Positions 26,862 to 34,891 of a DNA stretch of 64,000 nucleotides are shown one piece after another. The notes below the pieces were generated by a model. That model saw only the letters and a list, made by a program, of their open reading frames with translations, was not told the origin of the DNA and did no database searches. Within the stretch, counting starts at the first letter, position 1, and each line of letters opens with the position of its first letter. The position numbers and the translations under genes are program-made. Source of the DNA: Halosimplex carlsbadense 2-9-1. GTDB taxonomy: Archaea > Halobacteriota > Halobacteria > Halobacteriales > Haloarculaceae. The stretch is taken from NCBI RefSeq assembly GCF_000337455.1, contig NZ_AOIU01000005.1, forward strand, positions 1 to 64,000, in the 5' to 3' direction.

Positions 26862-26998
26862 TGGTGGCTACGGCTCCGACGCGCCGCCGCGCGGTTGCCC
26901 CGCGACGGCGACTGGGGGGAGTGGGACGGCGTCCCACGGGACGTTCGCTATCGTGCCTTACGGCCGGAGATAAGTAACGTTTGTTCCCCATCTTTTTC

Positions 26999-27096
26999 CC
27001 GGAGGGGTTTCCTCGCTCACTCCGTTCGCTGCCGGAACCCCTCCGGCAAAAACATGGGTGAAAAAGGCCGCATCTCGGCCTTCGGCCTCGATGCGG
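26999..27096. repeat. Two adjacent hairpins upstream of moxR
   Basis: CCGGAGGGGTT (26999-27009) pairs with AACCCCTCCGG (27036-27046). Next, CCGCATC (27068-27074) pairs with GATGCGG (27090-27096) around an inner GGCC-TTC-GGCC stem. Poly-A/T tracts flank them (CTTTTTCCC before, CAAAAAC and GAAAAAGG after), as in transcription terminators or small palindromic repeats. Confidence 0.65.
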
Positions 27097-27342
27097 TGAA
27101 CCGCGCTCACTCTGTTCGCGCGGATGCTAACTACAGGCGATAAGCGTAGCAATCCACCGTGGCGCGCGCTGTCGTCTCGGAATCGCCTTCGATTCCGGGG
27201 GCCGCCAGAGCTTGCTCTGACGTTGGCGCGTCTCGTCGCGCGACAGCACCGTGCGAGGTCTGCGGGCGACCCGAGCGTCGCCCGCATGGCCCGAGGGACC
27301 TCCGGTCCCTCGCTGTCTTTGTGAACGGAGTGAACGAAGGCT

Positions 27343-27362
27343 TGTCAGAGCTTGCTCTGACA
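27343..27362. repeat. 20-bp near-perfect palindrome TGTCAGAGCTTGCTCTGACA
   Basis: TGTCAGAGC and GCTCTGACA form a 9-bp stem around TT. The core recurs at 27206-27219 (CAGAGC/GCTCTG) and, with one mismatch, at 41235-41252 upstream of the sulfite/nitrite reductase gene, so it is a dispersed short palindromic repeat. Confidence 0.75.
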
Positions 27363-27464
27363 GTGGATAACTGAGCGAGCGCAGCGAGCGAAGGAATGGG
27401 CTGGGGAGGTGTGTGGCCCGTTGCGGTGCCGTGTGGAGCGGTGCGGTTGCGGTGCCTGGGGGAC

Positions 27465-27577
27465 TGAAAGGGCGAGGTGCGCTCGCGCCGATAGTCGCCT
27501 GAGCGGGCCACTGTCCGAGGCCGCGAAGCGGCCGAGGATATCCCGCTCAGCGACCGCGAGCGCGCCGAGGGCTTTCA
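27465..27577 (+). ncRNA. Candidate structured RNA or repeat element of about 113 nt
   Basis: The ends TGAAAG (27465-27470) and CTTTCA (27572-27577) are complementary and enclose two further stems: GCGAG/CTCGC near 27473-27487, and GTCGCCTGAGCGGG (27494-27507) with CCCGCTCAGCGAC (27542-27554). Inside the last lies a perfect TCC-GA-GGCCGC-GAA-GCGGCC-GA-GGA hairpin with tandem G-A mismatches. The strand shown is a guess, since the folding is nearly symmetric. There is no ORF support. I do not know a named family for it. Confidence 0.4.
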
Positions 27578-27684
27578 CCACTTGCTGTCTCCGGTGAGTG
27601 CGTCGCTGTCGTTCGACTTCAGTCCGCGATACAACCAACAGAAACAGCCGAGAAGTGAGCACACGTCTCTCCCACGGCACCCCG

Positions 27685-28053
27685 TCACCACTCCTTGCAG
27701 TCGGGGCAGACCAGGCCCTCCTCACTGCGCCACCGCCGTTCGACCGTCTCGCCGCAGGCCGCGCAGGCGTCGCCGTCGGTGCTCCAGGCGTAGGTCGCTT
27801 CGGCCGGCTCGACGGTCGTCGGGTCGACGCGAACGCCGTCCTCGTCGGTGTCGCTGTCTTCCTCGGGTTCGCCCTCGTCCCCGTCGTCGCTCCCATCGGT
27901 CCCGTCGTCGGCGCCGATCTCGACTCCGTCAGGGTCGTCGGCCTCCGCGTCGACCGAGTCGTCGACCGCTTCCTCGGGCCGATCCGGCGACTCTTCGGTG
28001 CCGTCTCCGCCGTCGTCACCGTCCAGAAAGTCGTCGAGCGACCGGTCTCCCAT
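27685..28053 (-). CDS. Acidic zinc-ribbon protein
   Basis: A 122-aa haloarchaeal protein. The start MGDRSLDDFLDGDD is followed by about 70 very acidic, low-complexity residues and a C-terminal zinc ribbon CAACGETVERRW with a second pair CPDCKEW at the very end (two CxxC knuckles). The tail Trp suggests a protein- or nucleic-acid-contact site, but no function is known. The ATG at 28053 excludes an upstream stretch that only extends by shadow sequence. It is transcribed towards the hairpin-rich region. Confidence 0.8.
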   Translation of the reverse strand: MGDRSLDDFLDGDDGGDGTEESPDRPEEAVDDSVDAEADDPDGVEIGADDGTDGSDDGDEGEPEEDSDTDEDGVRVDPTTVEPAEATYAWSTDGDACAACGETVERRWRSEEGLVCPDCKEW

Positions 28054-28126
28054 GCGTCGTCGTGGTCGCTCGCGCCTCTTAGCGCTGGCGACCCGGCCTG
28101 GGCCGCTGGGCCGCCGACGCTCCCGC

Positions 28127-28777
28127 CTACGACCGCGCGTCCTCGACGGCCTCGACGAACGCCGCGGCCGACCCGCGGACGGCGTCCCAGTCCGCCCGTT
28201 CGATGGCGTCGTAGTCGACGAGCGCCGAGCCCGCGCCCACGGCGACCGCGCCGGCGTCGAAGTAGTCGGCGACGTTCTCGGTGGAGACGCCGCCGGTCGG
28301 CATGATCGGCACGTCACCGAGCGGCCCCTGCAGCGCGCCGATGTGGCCCGGCCCCACCGTCGAGGCGGGGAACATCTTCAGGATGTCCGCGCCGGCCTCC
28401 ATCGCCTCGGCGGCCTCCGTGGGTGTCATCACGCCTGGGATGCAGACGACGCCCTCGCGATTGCAGACGTCGATCACGTCCTCGTTGAGATTGGGTGCGA
28501 GGACGAACTCCGCGCCGGCCTCGATGACGTTGCGCGCGGCGGCGGCGTCCATGACGGTCCCGGCGCCGACGATGGCGTCGGTGTCCTCGGTCGCCCGATC
28601 CACGGCGGCGATCATCTCGCTGCAGCGTTTGGCGTCGGCCGTGACCTCTAGGGCCGTGACGCCGCCCTCGTGGACCGCCTCGGCGACCGGGACGATGTCC
28701 TCCTCGTCGATGCCTCGCAGGACCGCCGTCACGCCGCTGTCGACGATGCGCTGCTGGATGTCGCGTTTGTTCGTCAT
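28127..28777 (-). CDS. 2-dehydro-3-deoxy-6-phosphogluconate / 4-hydroxy-2-oxoglutarate aldolase (class I)
   Basis: A 216-aa Eda-type aldolase that cleaves KDPG to pyruvate and glyceraldehyde 3-phosphate (or the hydroxyglutarate analogue). Visible active-site parts: ALEVTADAKR with the catalytic Glu, VGAGTVMDAAAAR, and the Schiff-base Lys in ILKMFPASTVGPGHIG, then IMPTGGVSTENV for phosphate binding. It is the bacterial-type trimeric KDPG aldolase, distinct from the archaeal KdgA of the DHDPS family. Length and the ATG at 28777 fit. Haloarchaea use a semi-phosphorylative Entner-Doudoroff route where this activity fits. No pathway neighbours are present. Confidence 0.9.
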   Translation of the reverse strand: MTNKRDIQQRIVDSGVTAVLRGIDEEDIVPVAEAVHEGGVTALEVTADAKRCSEMIAAVDRATEDTDAIVGAGTVMDAAAARNVIEAGAEFVLAPNLNEDVIDVCNREGVVCIPGVMTPTEAAEAMEAGADILKMFPASTVGPGHIGALQGPLGDVPIMPTGGVSTENVADYFDAGAVAVGAGSALVDYDAIERADWDAVRGSAAAFVEAVEDARS

Positions 28778-28909
28778 AGCCGCACCTGCGACCGGCGGGG
28801 GCAAAAGGATACCCGGTCGGGCGGCCCGGATCGACGCGCCCCGGTCGTCTCGCCGACCGACACCTCCGATCGTCGACATCCTTATTCGCCGACGGCACCT
28901 ACGTCGGGT

Positions 28910-29032
28910 ATGACAGACGCCCCCGACCCGCGGACGACGATGGCCGGCGACAGCTTCCCGCGGATGCCCGGTGTCGCCCTCGTCGGCCTCCTGATCCTCC
29001 TGTTCGTGCTGTTCGTCGTCCTCGCCGGCTGA
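28910..29032 (+). CDS. 40-aa single-TM small membrane protein
   Basis: A short ORF starting MTDAPDPRTTMAGDSFPRMP and ending in one hydrophobic helix (GVALVGLLILLFVLFVVLAG). A TATA-like CCTTATT at 28880-28886 lies 24-30 bp before the ATG, as expected for a leaderless transcript, which supports it being real. It is divergent from the aldolase gene. No function is known; it may be a membrane-associated small regulatory protein. Confidence 0.6.
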   Translation: MTDAPDPRTTMAGDSFPRMPGVALVGLLILLFVLFVVLAG

Positions 29033-29047
29033 CCCGTCCGCCGCCGT

Positions 29048-29443
29048 TCACTCCGCGTTCTCGGAGTCCTCGTCGGCGGGCTCGTAAGGGTGAGCGATGT
29101 CCGATTTCGGCGCACCGGTGCCGAGGACTCGTACCGATCCGTCGGCGTCCTCGGGGTTGTACGCGCGATGGGGGCTCTCCGGTTCGGCGACGAACACCTC
29201 GTCCCCCTGGACGACGAACTCCTCGTCGGGTGTCTCGACGTGCAGTGTCCCTGAAATCACGTAGAACGCCTCCTCTCGACTGTCGTGGTAGTGGTAGGTT
29301 CTGGGGAGTTGCTCGCCGGGTTCCATCTCGTAGGTCGCGAGGTGCAGCGCCGCCAGCTCCGCCGCGTCGGAGATTCCGCGGCGGTCACAGGGGTAGTCCG
29401 GCGTCGAATCGAGGTCGTCGGGGTCGATCTGGTGGTAGCCCAT
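29048..29443 (-). CDS. Cupin-domain protein
   Basis: A 131-aa single cupin. Motif 1 is YHYHDSREEAFYVISGTLHVE (quoted in part: HYHDSREEAFYVISG), with His/His/Glu metal ligands, and motif 2 is EVFVAEPESPHRAYNP with the second His. Such proteins bind a divalent metal and often act as sugar-isomerase-like enzymes or ligand sensors; nothing narrows it here. An ATG at 29443 gives the compact family length. It converges with the 40-aa membrane protein with a 15-bp gap. Confidence 0.85.
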   Translation of the reverse strand: MGYHQIDPDDLDSTPDYPCDRRGISDAAELAALHLATYEMEPGEQLPRTYHYHDSREEAFYVISGTLHVETPDEEFVVQGDEVFVAEPESPHRAYNPEDADGSVRVLGTGAPKSDIAHPYEPADEDSENAE

Positions 29444-29496
29444 GGCCGTCGATGAGGCGGCGGGGCTGATAAAGTCGGGCGGGGGGCGGCGGGCGC

Positions 29497-30405
29497 CTAC
29501 CCCATCACTTGCAGAATGACGCCCACCGTCCCGAGCGAGGCCAGCGTGGTGGCGAAGACGTTGAGCGAGGCGAGTTGCGCGTCGCCGCCCAACTCCGTCG
29601 CGTAGACGTACGTCGAGACGGCGGAGGGCATCCCGAGCATGACGACGACGGCGGTCGCGGCGGTCGCGTCGACGGCCAGCAGGGTGAAGACGACCCAAGC
29701 GAGTGCGGGCATCAGGCCGATCTTCGTCGCGACGACCGTGCCGGTCAGCCCGTAGTCCACCTCCGCATCGACCAGTTCGAGCGACGCGCCGACACAGAGC
29801 AGCGCGACGGGCAAGGCGAGTTCCGAGACGGCGCCGAGCCCGGTCGCCGCAACGGTGGGGACGCCGAGGTCGGCCGTCGAGACCGCGAGGCCGGCGACGA
29901 GCGCGAGCAGGACGGGGTTGGTGACGACGCCGCGGAGTTCGTCGGCGACCGCGGCGTCGGCGTCGTTGATGGCGATCAGCGAGCCCACGGTCAGCGGCGT
30001 CTGGACGAGGACGCCGATGCCGAGGACGACCGCCGCGGTCCCGCTGGCGGCGCCACCGAGCGTCGCCTCCACGAGCGGGAGGCCCAGGAAACCCAGATTC
30101 GAGTGATACGACTGGACGACGGCGACGCTGCGCTGGCCGCGCGAGGCGCGGCGGCCGTGGACCAGCCAGGCGACGGCGATCACCGTCGCGAACACCAGCA
30201 GGACGCCGCCCACCAGCGCCGGCGAGACGAGTTCGCCCAGCGCTCGGTCGTACGTCGAGGAGAAGACGAGCGCCGGCAGCGCGACGTAAAAGGCGAGGTC
30301 GTTGAGCCACCCCGTCCGGCGCTCGGTCAACAACCCGAGCCGCCTGGCCGCGACGCCGGCGAGCAACAGCGCCAGCAGGTAGCCCAGCCGCGCGTACACC
30401 TCCAT
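29497..30405 (-). CDS. AEC-family transporter (auxin efflux carrier type)
   Basis: A 302-aa protein with about ten TM helices of the AEC/bile-acid-fold transporters. Landmarks are the N-terminal GYLLALLLAGVAARRLGLL, LAFYVALPALVFSSTYDRAL, the mid-protein SYHSNLGFLGLPLVEATLGG, and LVTNP-like VVTNPVLLALVAGLAV, with LALPVALLCVGASLEL in the second half. Bacterial AEC proteins export malonate, malate or amino acids; the substrate here cannot be read from sequence or neighbours. ATG 30405 starts at the first helix. It lies 53 bp upstream of the cupin gene in the same direction. Confidence 0.88.
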   Translation of the reverse strand: MEVYARLGYLLALLLAGVAARRLGLLTERRTGWLNDLAFYVALPALVFSSTYDRALGELVSPALVGGVLLVFATVIAVAWLVHGRRASRGQRSVAVVQSYHSNLGFLGLPLVEATLGGAASGTAAVVLGIGVLVQTPLTVGSLIAINDADAAVADELRGVVTNPVLLALVAGLAVSTADLGVPTVAATGLGAVSELALPVALLCVGASLELVDAEVDYGLTGTVVATKIGLMPALAWVVFTLLAVDATAATAVVVMLGMPSAVSTYVYATELGGDAQLASLNVFATTLASLGTVGVILQVMG

Positions 30406-30503
30406 ACCCGGGTGGAACCGAGCGCCGCCTTTCAGGGTTCGGATCGGCGTCGTTTTCGCCGGGAAGCGCGCCCGCGGGAGCGCGCCCTCGCCGGTCGGAG
30501 CGC

Positions 30504-31484
30504 CTACCGCAACGCGTCTCTCCGTTCGTCCTCGTCGAGCGCGACGTCACCGGCCACGTGGCGGCTACAGCGCTCGCACTCGTAGGAGACGCCGCCGTCG
30601 TCGTAGGTCCGGACGGCGGTCCCGAACAGGAAGAGGGCGTCCTTCTGGCGGCGCGCGATGACGGCGTCGGCGTCCTCGCCGCAGTTGGGGCACCAGTCCT
30701 TGTCCGGGGCGGGCTCCTGCCAGGTGATGCGGTGGCGACCGAACGTGACGTCGGCGTGGGCCTCCGACTTCGAGGTCTGGACGACCGCCTCGGGCGGGAC
30801 GGGGTCCGACTCGACGACGTTGTCGAAGCCGCTCTCGGCGGCGGTCGTGACGGAGACGTACGGGCCGACGCTGACGCGGTTGTCGCGGCCGACGAAGAAG
30901 ACGGTGGCGTCGACGCCGCGACCCTCGACCCGGACCTCGTTGTCCCAGCCGACGACGTAGACGGTCAGATCGTGTTTGCCCTCGGTCACTTCGACGGTGT
31001 TTTTCGCGCCACGGACGTGGACGCCGTCGCGCGGATCGCGGGCGTTCCGTGAGTGGTCCCAGCCGGTGACGGTAGCGTCGTAGCCCGCCGGGTCCTCGGT
31101 CGGCGTCGCGGCGCCGTCGTGGAACACCTGCTCGGCGCCCGCCGGGTCGATCGCCTCGGCGGCGCCGCCCGCGACGAACACGTCCTCGACGCCCCGGATC
31201 ACCACGTCGCCGGCGGCGTCTTCGACGTAGCCGTCCTCGATGTCGCCGGTGACTTCTGTCGCCACGTCGGGGGCGTCCTCGACGGGGACGGCCCCGCCGT
31301 CGCCGGGCGGTGCAACGTCGGTGTAAACGTACTCGGCGTCGGCCAGACGGAGGGTCCCGGCGACGCCGTCGGGGCCGACGAACACGTCCGCGGCGCCGCG
31401 GAGGCCGACGGGCGCCTCGTGACTCCCGGCGAGTCGCACGTCGCCGGAGTAGCGTTCGGTTCTCGCGTCGGGGGTGTCGCTCAT
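30504..31484 (-). CDS. Beta-repeat protein with C-terminal zinc ribbon, unknown function
   Basis: A 326-aa acidic protein that I do not recognise. Residues about 10-240 consist of loosely repeated units such as DVFVGPDGVAGTLRLADAEY, DVVIRGVEDVFVAGGA, GVHVRGAKNTVEVTEGKHD, VYVVGWDNEVRVEGRG and VFFVGRDNRVSVGPYVSV, which suggest a beta-helix or DUF3060-like stack. The C-terminus is a zinc ribbon: DKDWCPNCGEDADAV and VSYECERCSRHV. There is no signal peptide or TM, so it is likely cytoplasmic. The ATG at 31484 is supported by the repeat start. It is divergent from the lipoprotein gene at 31646. Confidence 0.75.
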   Translation of the reverse strand: MSDTPDARTERYSGDVRLAGSHEAPVGLRGAADVFVGPDGVAGTLRLADAEYVYTDVAPPGDGGAVPVEDAPDVATEVTGDIEDGYVEDAAGDVVIRGVEDVFVAGGAAEAIDPAGAEQVFHDGAATPTEDPAGYDATVTGWDHSRNARDPRDGVHVRGAKNTVEVTEGKHDLTVYVVGWDNEVRVEGRGVDATVFFVGRDNRVSVGPYVSVTTAAESGFDNVVESDPVPPEAVVQTSKSEAHADVTFGRHRITWQEPAPDKDWCPNCGEDADAVIARRQKDALFLFGTAVRTYDDGGVSYECERCSRHVAGDVALDEDERRDALR

Positions 31485-31605
31485 GCGGGGATTCTGTCCC
31501 ACCTCTACCACCGGTCTGCACTTGAATCCCGGCCCACCGCCGGTCACCGACTCCGTCGCCGCCGCTTGGCGACGCCGCCGAACGTTTCGAGCAGATGAAA
31601 CGATA

Positions 31606-31613
31606 ATATAAAG
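31606..31613 (+). promoter_or_regulatory. TATA box for the lipoprotein / spermidine-synthase-like / DUF2617-like operon
   Basis: ATATAAAG (31606-31613) in a locally A/T-rich stretch, 33-40 bp before the ATG at 31646. A transcript starting about 25 bp downstream would begin after the alternative ATG at 31625, which favours 31646 as the start codon. Confidence 0.65.
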
Positions 31614-31645
31614 ATACTTGGTGGATGGCCGATGCGATAGTTGGT

Positions 31646-32359
31646 ATGAAGCGCAGAAGCTTCGTGCGCGGCAGTGCCGGGCTGGCGGCCGGTGCGGCGC
31701 TGGCCGGCTGCCTGGGGATCGGGGGGAACAGCTCCCCGCCGCCCAGAAAGTCCGACGTGTTCGCGGACGTCGCCCTCCAGGGAACGACGCTGCAGATCCA
31801 GTTGCTGTCCGAGATCGAGGTCGAGACGCGCCAGGAGAACCAGAGCAACCTCGGTGGCGGCGGGGTCGCCGCCCTGCTCCCGGTCGGCCGTGCCCGCGCG
31901 GCCAAGGGCGCCGGTGGCCGCGGCACCGGCGGCTACTCGTCGGCACCGAAACACTCGCGCCACGGGTGGGCCATCTGGCACGGCGGGGCCTACAGCAACG
32001 GCTGGCGGGACGACCACGACGACGAACTGGAGATGGCCGACGCCTCGGTCGCGACGCTCGGCGTCTCCTACCTCGGCACCGACGACGAGTACGAGAACGA
32101 CGCGCCGGGTCCCGGACCCGGGTCGGTGTCCTGGGACGAGACCTGGGACGACCCCGAGGCCGGCGCCGACCTGACGGCCAACCTCGCCGCGCTATCGCCC
32201 AGCGACGCCGTCCGCGAGGGGTGGTATCGGGTCGGGACGGAGCTGGTCTCCGCCGACGGCTCGACGAACTACGGCTGGCAGGCCGTCGACATGGAGGTCG
32301 ACGCCGATCTGGGCGACCCCCGGATGGACAAGGCCTGGTACGTCAAGCCCAGAGTGTGA
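31646..32359 (+). CDS. Tat-type lipoprotein, unknown function
   Basis: A 237-aa exported protein. MKRRSFVRGSAGLAAGAALAG followed by C gives a twin-arginine-like signal with a lipobox ALAGC at about residue 22, so it is probably lipid-anchored outside the membrane. After a Gly/Pro linker the mature part has FADVALQGTTLQIQLLSEIE, a Gly/Ser-rich central loop, and the end DAVREGWYRVGTELVSADG, WQAVDMEVDADLGDP. I cannot assign a family; DUF4247-like exported partners of spermidine-synthase-like genes are one possibility. It is the first gene of a three-gene set with the next two ORFs. Confidence 0.75.
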   Translation: MKRRSFVRGSAGLAAGAALAGCLGIGGNSSPPPRKSDVFADVALQGTTLQIQLLSEIEVETRQENQSNLGGGGVAALLPVGRARAAKGAGGRGTGGYSSAPKHSRHGWAIWHGGAYSNGWRDDHDDELEMADASVATLGVSYLGTDDEYENDAPGPGPGSVSWDETWDDPEAGADLTANLAALSPSDAVREGWYRVGTELVSADGSTNYGWQAVDMEVDADLGDPRMDKAWYVKPRV

Positions 32360-32373
32360 GCCACTGACCGCCG

Positions 32374-34287
32374 ATGGTCCCCGATAGCGACGACGCCGCC
32401 GGTGGGGCGGACGCGCCGCCCGGCCGTTCAGCCGACGAGGAGCCGCCGCTGTCTTCGGGCCCCCGCCTCACCGACCGGCGGCTGTTGCTCGCGCTCACCT
32501 TCGTCGTCGCGTTCTGTTCGATCGCCTACGAACTGGTCTACTCGGAGCTGCTGACGGTGTTCTACGGCGGTACGGTCCTCCGGTACTCGATCACCATCGG
32601 CCTGTACCTGTTCTCGATGGGCGTCGGGTCGTTCCTCTCGGCCCACCTCGACGACCCCGCCGGGAACTTCCTGCGGACGGAGGTGTACCTCGCGCTCGCC
32701 GGTCCCGCCGGCGCGGGGTTCATGATCGCGTTGAACTCCTTCCCGGATCTGACCCTGACCGTCGGACGGCTCGCGCTGAAGGAGCCCCTCACGCTCGCGC
32801 TGGCCCACGTGCCGATCCTGGTCGTCGGCGTGCTCTCGGGGTTCGAGATCCCGCTGTTGAACGAGCTGGTCGAGCACCGAGAGGAGACGCTGTTCGCCGC
32901 GCTCGGCGGGCTCTACCCTCGCAGGATCGTCCGCGGCGCCCTCGGCGTCTTCTTCTCGGTCTCGGAGGCGGAGGGGCGGTCGTTCTCGGAGGTGTTGGGC
33001 GTCGACTACCTCGGCGGCCTCGCCGGAACGGTCGTCTACGCGCTGGTGCTGTACCCCCGCTACGGCCTGGTCGTGTCCGTGCTGGTGCTGGGGCTGCTGA
33101 ACGGCCTCGCCGCGCTGGCGTTCGCGGTGTGGTCGGCCCGAGCGCCGGCCGCACGCGGCGCCGACCGCTCGTTCTCGCTGGCGCGGTGGCGCGCGGTCGT
33201 CCTCGCGGGCCTGCTGTTGACGGGCACCTACGGCGGGCTGGTCGCCAACGCCGGCGCCGTCGACCGGGCGGTCACCGGCGCGTACATGGGCGACCGCATC
33301 GAGAGCGAGTACCAGCCCGGCACGGCCGACGTGACCGTCACCGGCTTCGAGCGCACCCGCTACCAGCGGATCACTACCTACCGCCGCGACGTGGCCGGCA
33401 ACCCCGGTACGGAGACCTGTCTCCGCCTCGACAGCGCGATCCAGCTCTGTGAGAACTGGGTCGACTCCTACCACGCCGGCCTCGTCGACGTGCCGATGTC
33501 GGCCTACGTCGACGGATCCGGGACCGCTCGCGCGGACCCGCAGACGGGTGTCGCGAGGACCGAGGCCGCCCGCACCGACGCGCCCGACACTGCCCGGAGC
33601 GGCTCCGATGCGGCCGGCAACGCGTCGTTCGACGTGTTGCTCGTCGGCGGCGGCGACTACATCGCCGTCGACCGCCTGCGCGACTACGGCGTCGGCGTCG
33701 ACCAGGTCGACATCGACGGGGAGTTCCTCGACTACTCCCGCGAGGAGTCGGCGTTCGCCCGCCACAACCGCGACGCCTTCGAGTACGATCGGCTGAACAC
33801 GACCGTCGGCGACGCGTACAACTACCTGCGCGGCTCGGAGAAACGCTACGACCTGATCCTGCTGGACGTGCCGGGCGCCCGCAGCGACGACGCCCTGTCG
33901 CTGTACTCGACGGAGTTCTACCGGCTGCTCCGGGGCCACCTGACCGACCGCGGAGTCGTCGCCACCTGGGCGTACTCGAAGTACTGGTTCGCCCAGCACC
34001 ACAAGGTGTACACCGAGACCGTCCGCGAGGCCGGCTTCGACCGCTATCTCCCCTACTCGGTGTACGAGGACCCCGACGGCGACGACGAGTTAGAGCGCGG
34101 CGAGCGCTTCTACCTGCTGTCGGACGGTCCGGCTCCGACCCCGAACGTCTCCCGCGCACGCAGCGACTACCTCGACGCCGTCGCCGACCGGTACGAGCGG
34201 CTGGACTGGCGGTCGATCCCCGCCTACCGCGGCGTCGAACCGAACAGCGTCTTCGACCCCAACTACGACGTGATCGTCGACCCATGA
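32374..34287 (+). CDS. Membrane-embedded spermidine-synthase-like protein
   Basis: A 637-aa fusion. The first about 280 residues have roughly seven to eight TM helices (LLLALTFVVAFCSIAYELVY, ITIGLYLFSMGVGSFLS). The C-terminal half is a SAM-dependent aminopropyltransferase-like Rossmann domain: VLLVGGGDYIAVDRLRDYG (SAM loop), VDQVDIDGEFLDYSREE, TTVGDAYNYLRGSE, and KRYDLILLDVPGARSDDA, then LYSTEFYRLLRGHL. The canonical catalytic DxxDP after the fourth strand is DVPGARSD here, so true polyamine synthesis is uncertain. Bacterial and archaeal homologs occur with DUF350, DUF4178, DUF4247 and DUF2617 genes. It overlaps the next gene by 4 nt. Confidence 0.85.
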   Translation: MVPDSDDAAGGADAPPGRSADEEPPLSSGPRLTDRRLLLALTFVVAFCSIAYELVYSELLTVFYGGTVLRYSITIGLYLFSMGVGSFLSAHLDDPAGNFLRTEVYLALAGPAGAGFMIALNSFPDLTLTVGRLALKEPLTLALAHVPILVVGVLSGFEIPLLNELVEHREETLFAALGGLYPRRIVRGALGVFFSVSEAEGRSFSEVLGVDYLGGLAGTVVYALVLYPRYGLVVSVLVLGLLNGLAALAFAVWSARAPAARGADRSFSLARWRAVVLAGLLLTGTYGGLVANAGAVDRAVTGAYMGDRIESEYQPGTADVTVTGFERTRYQRITTYRRDVAGNPGTETCLRLDSAIQLCENWVDSYHAGLVDVPMSAYVDGSGTARADPQTGVARTEAARTDAPDTARSGSDAAGNASFDVLLVGGGDYIAVDRLRDYGVGVDQVDIDGEFLDYSREESAFARHNRDAFEYDRLNTTVGDAYNYLRGSEKRYDLILLDVPGARSDDALSLYSTEFYRLLRGHLTDRGVVATWAYSKYWFAQHHKVYTETVREAGFDRYLPYSVYEDPDGDDELERGERFYLLSDGPAPTPNVSRARSDYLDAVADRYERLDWRSIPAYRGVEPNSVFDPNYDVIVDP

Positions 34288-34865
34288 CATCCGAGACCCT
34301 CCAGTTCGTCCACGGCGACGCCCCGCCCGCCGCCGACGTGCGCGTGTTCGACTCGCTGACCCGCGAGCTGCTCGGCGCCGAGTTCACCTTCCGCGTCGTC
34401 GGCAGCTCCCACTACGTCAGCGCCCCCACCTACGACTTCCACGAGCTGTCCACCTGTGACCCCGTCGACGCCGACGGCGCGACGACGCTGCGCCTCGACG
34501 GGCCGACGGTGGCCGACACCGACCCGTCGGAGCCCGCGGTCGACGGCACCGACCGTGCGGACGGTCGCCGTCGCCTCACCTACGCGGCCGACGGGCTGGC
34601 CTGCGCGACGCTCGTCGAGCGCCGCCCGCTCGCGGCGTTCCCCGCCGACGGCGCGTTCGACGTGTCCTATCGGTTCGGCGAGGACGCCTACACCACGATC
34701 GATATCGGCACTGACGGCTACGAGACGTATCACACCTACCCCGAGTTCGACCTCGCGCTCTTCACGCGGACGACCTTCGAGTCGGTACCCAGCGGCGTAC
34801 TCGCGGACGCGACAGACGGCGACGCCCGACGCCACCCGGAGCGGACCGGCCAGCCGACGGACTGA
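34284..34865 (+). CDS. DUF2617-like protein coupled to the spermidine-synthase-like gene
   Basis: A 193-aa cytoplasmic protein, no TM or signal. The central stretch GAEFTFRVVGSSHYVSAPTY then DFHELSTCDPVD resembles the DUF2617 core (beta strand, SH pair, Glu/Leu-Ser turn); the C-terminal half has VSYRFGEDAYTTIDIGTDG and YHTYPEFDLALFTRTTFE. The family assignment is tentative, from memory of its pattern and its known partnership with spermidine-synthase-like genes. Translational coupling with the preceding gene (ATGA at 34284-34287) indicates they work together. Confidence 0.65.
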   Translation: MTSETLQFVHGDAPPAADVRVFDSLTRELLGAEFTFRVVGSSHYVSAPTYDFHELSTCDPVDADGATTLRLDGPTVADTDPSEPAVDGTDRADGRRRLTYAADGLACATLVERRPLAAFPADGAFDVSYRFGEDAYTTIDIGTDGYETYHTYPEFDLALFTRTTFESVPSGVLADATDGDARRHPERTGQPTD

Positions 34866-34891
34866 GGCGCCCGGACGACCCGTCAGAAATA

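Larger units (their letters stand above)
26862..27684. other. Gene-free region with many hairpins
   Basis: No convincing coding sequence on either strand. It holds at least eight perfect or near-perfect short inverted repeats, for example GGAATCG/CGATTCC (27179-27196), GCGGGCGAC/GTCGCCCGC, GAGGGACC/GGTCCCTC and TGTCAGAGC/GCTCTGACA, plus GAACGGAGTGAACG-like tracts. The density is unlike any other part of the window. The right end contains a larger closed structure, listed separately. Confidence 0.75.
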
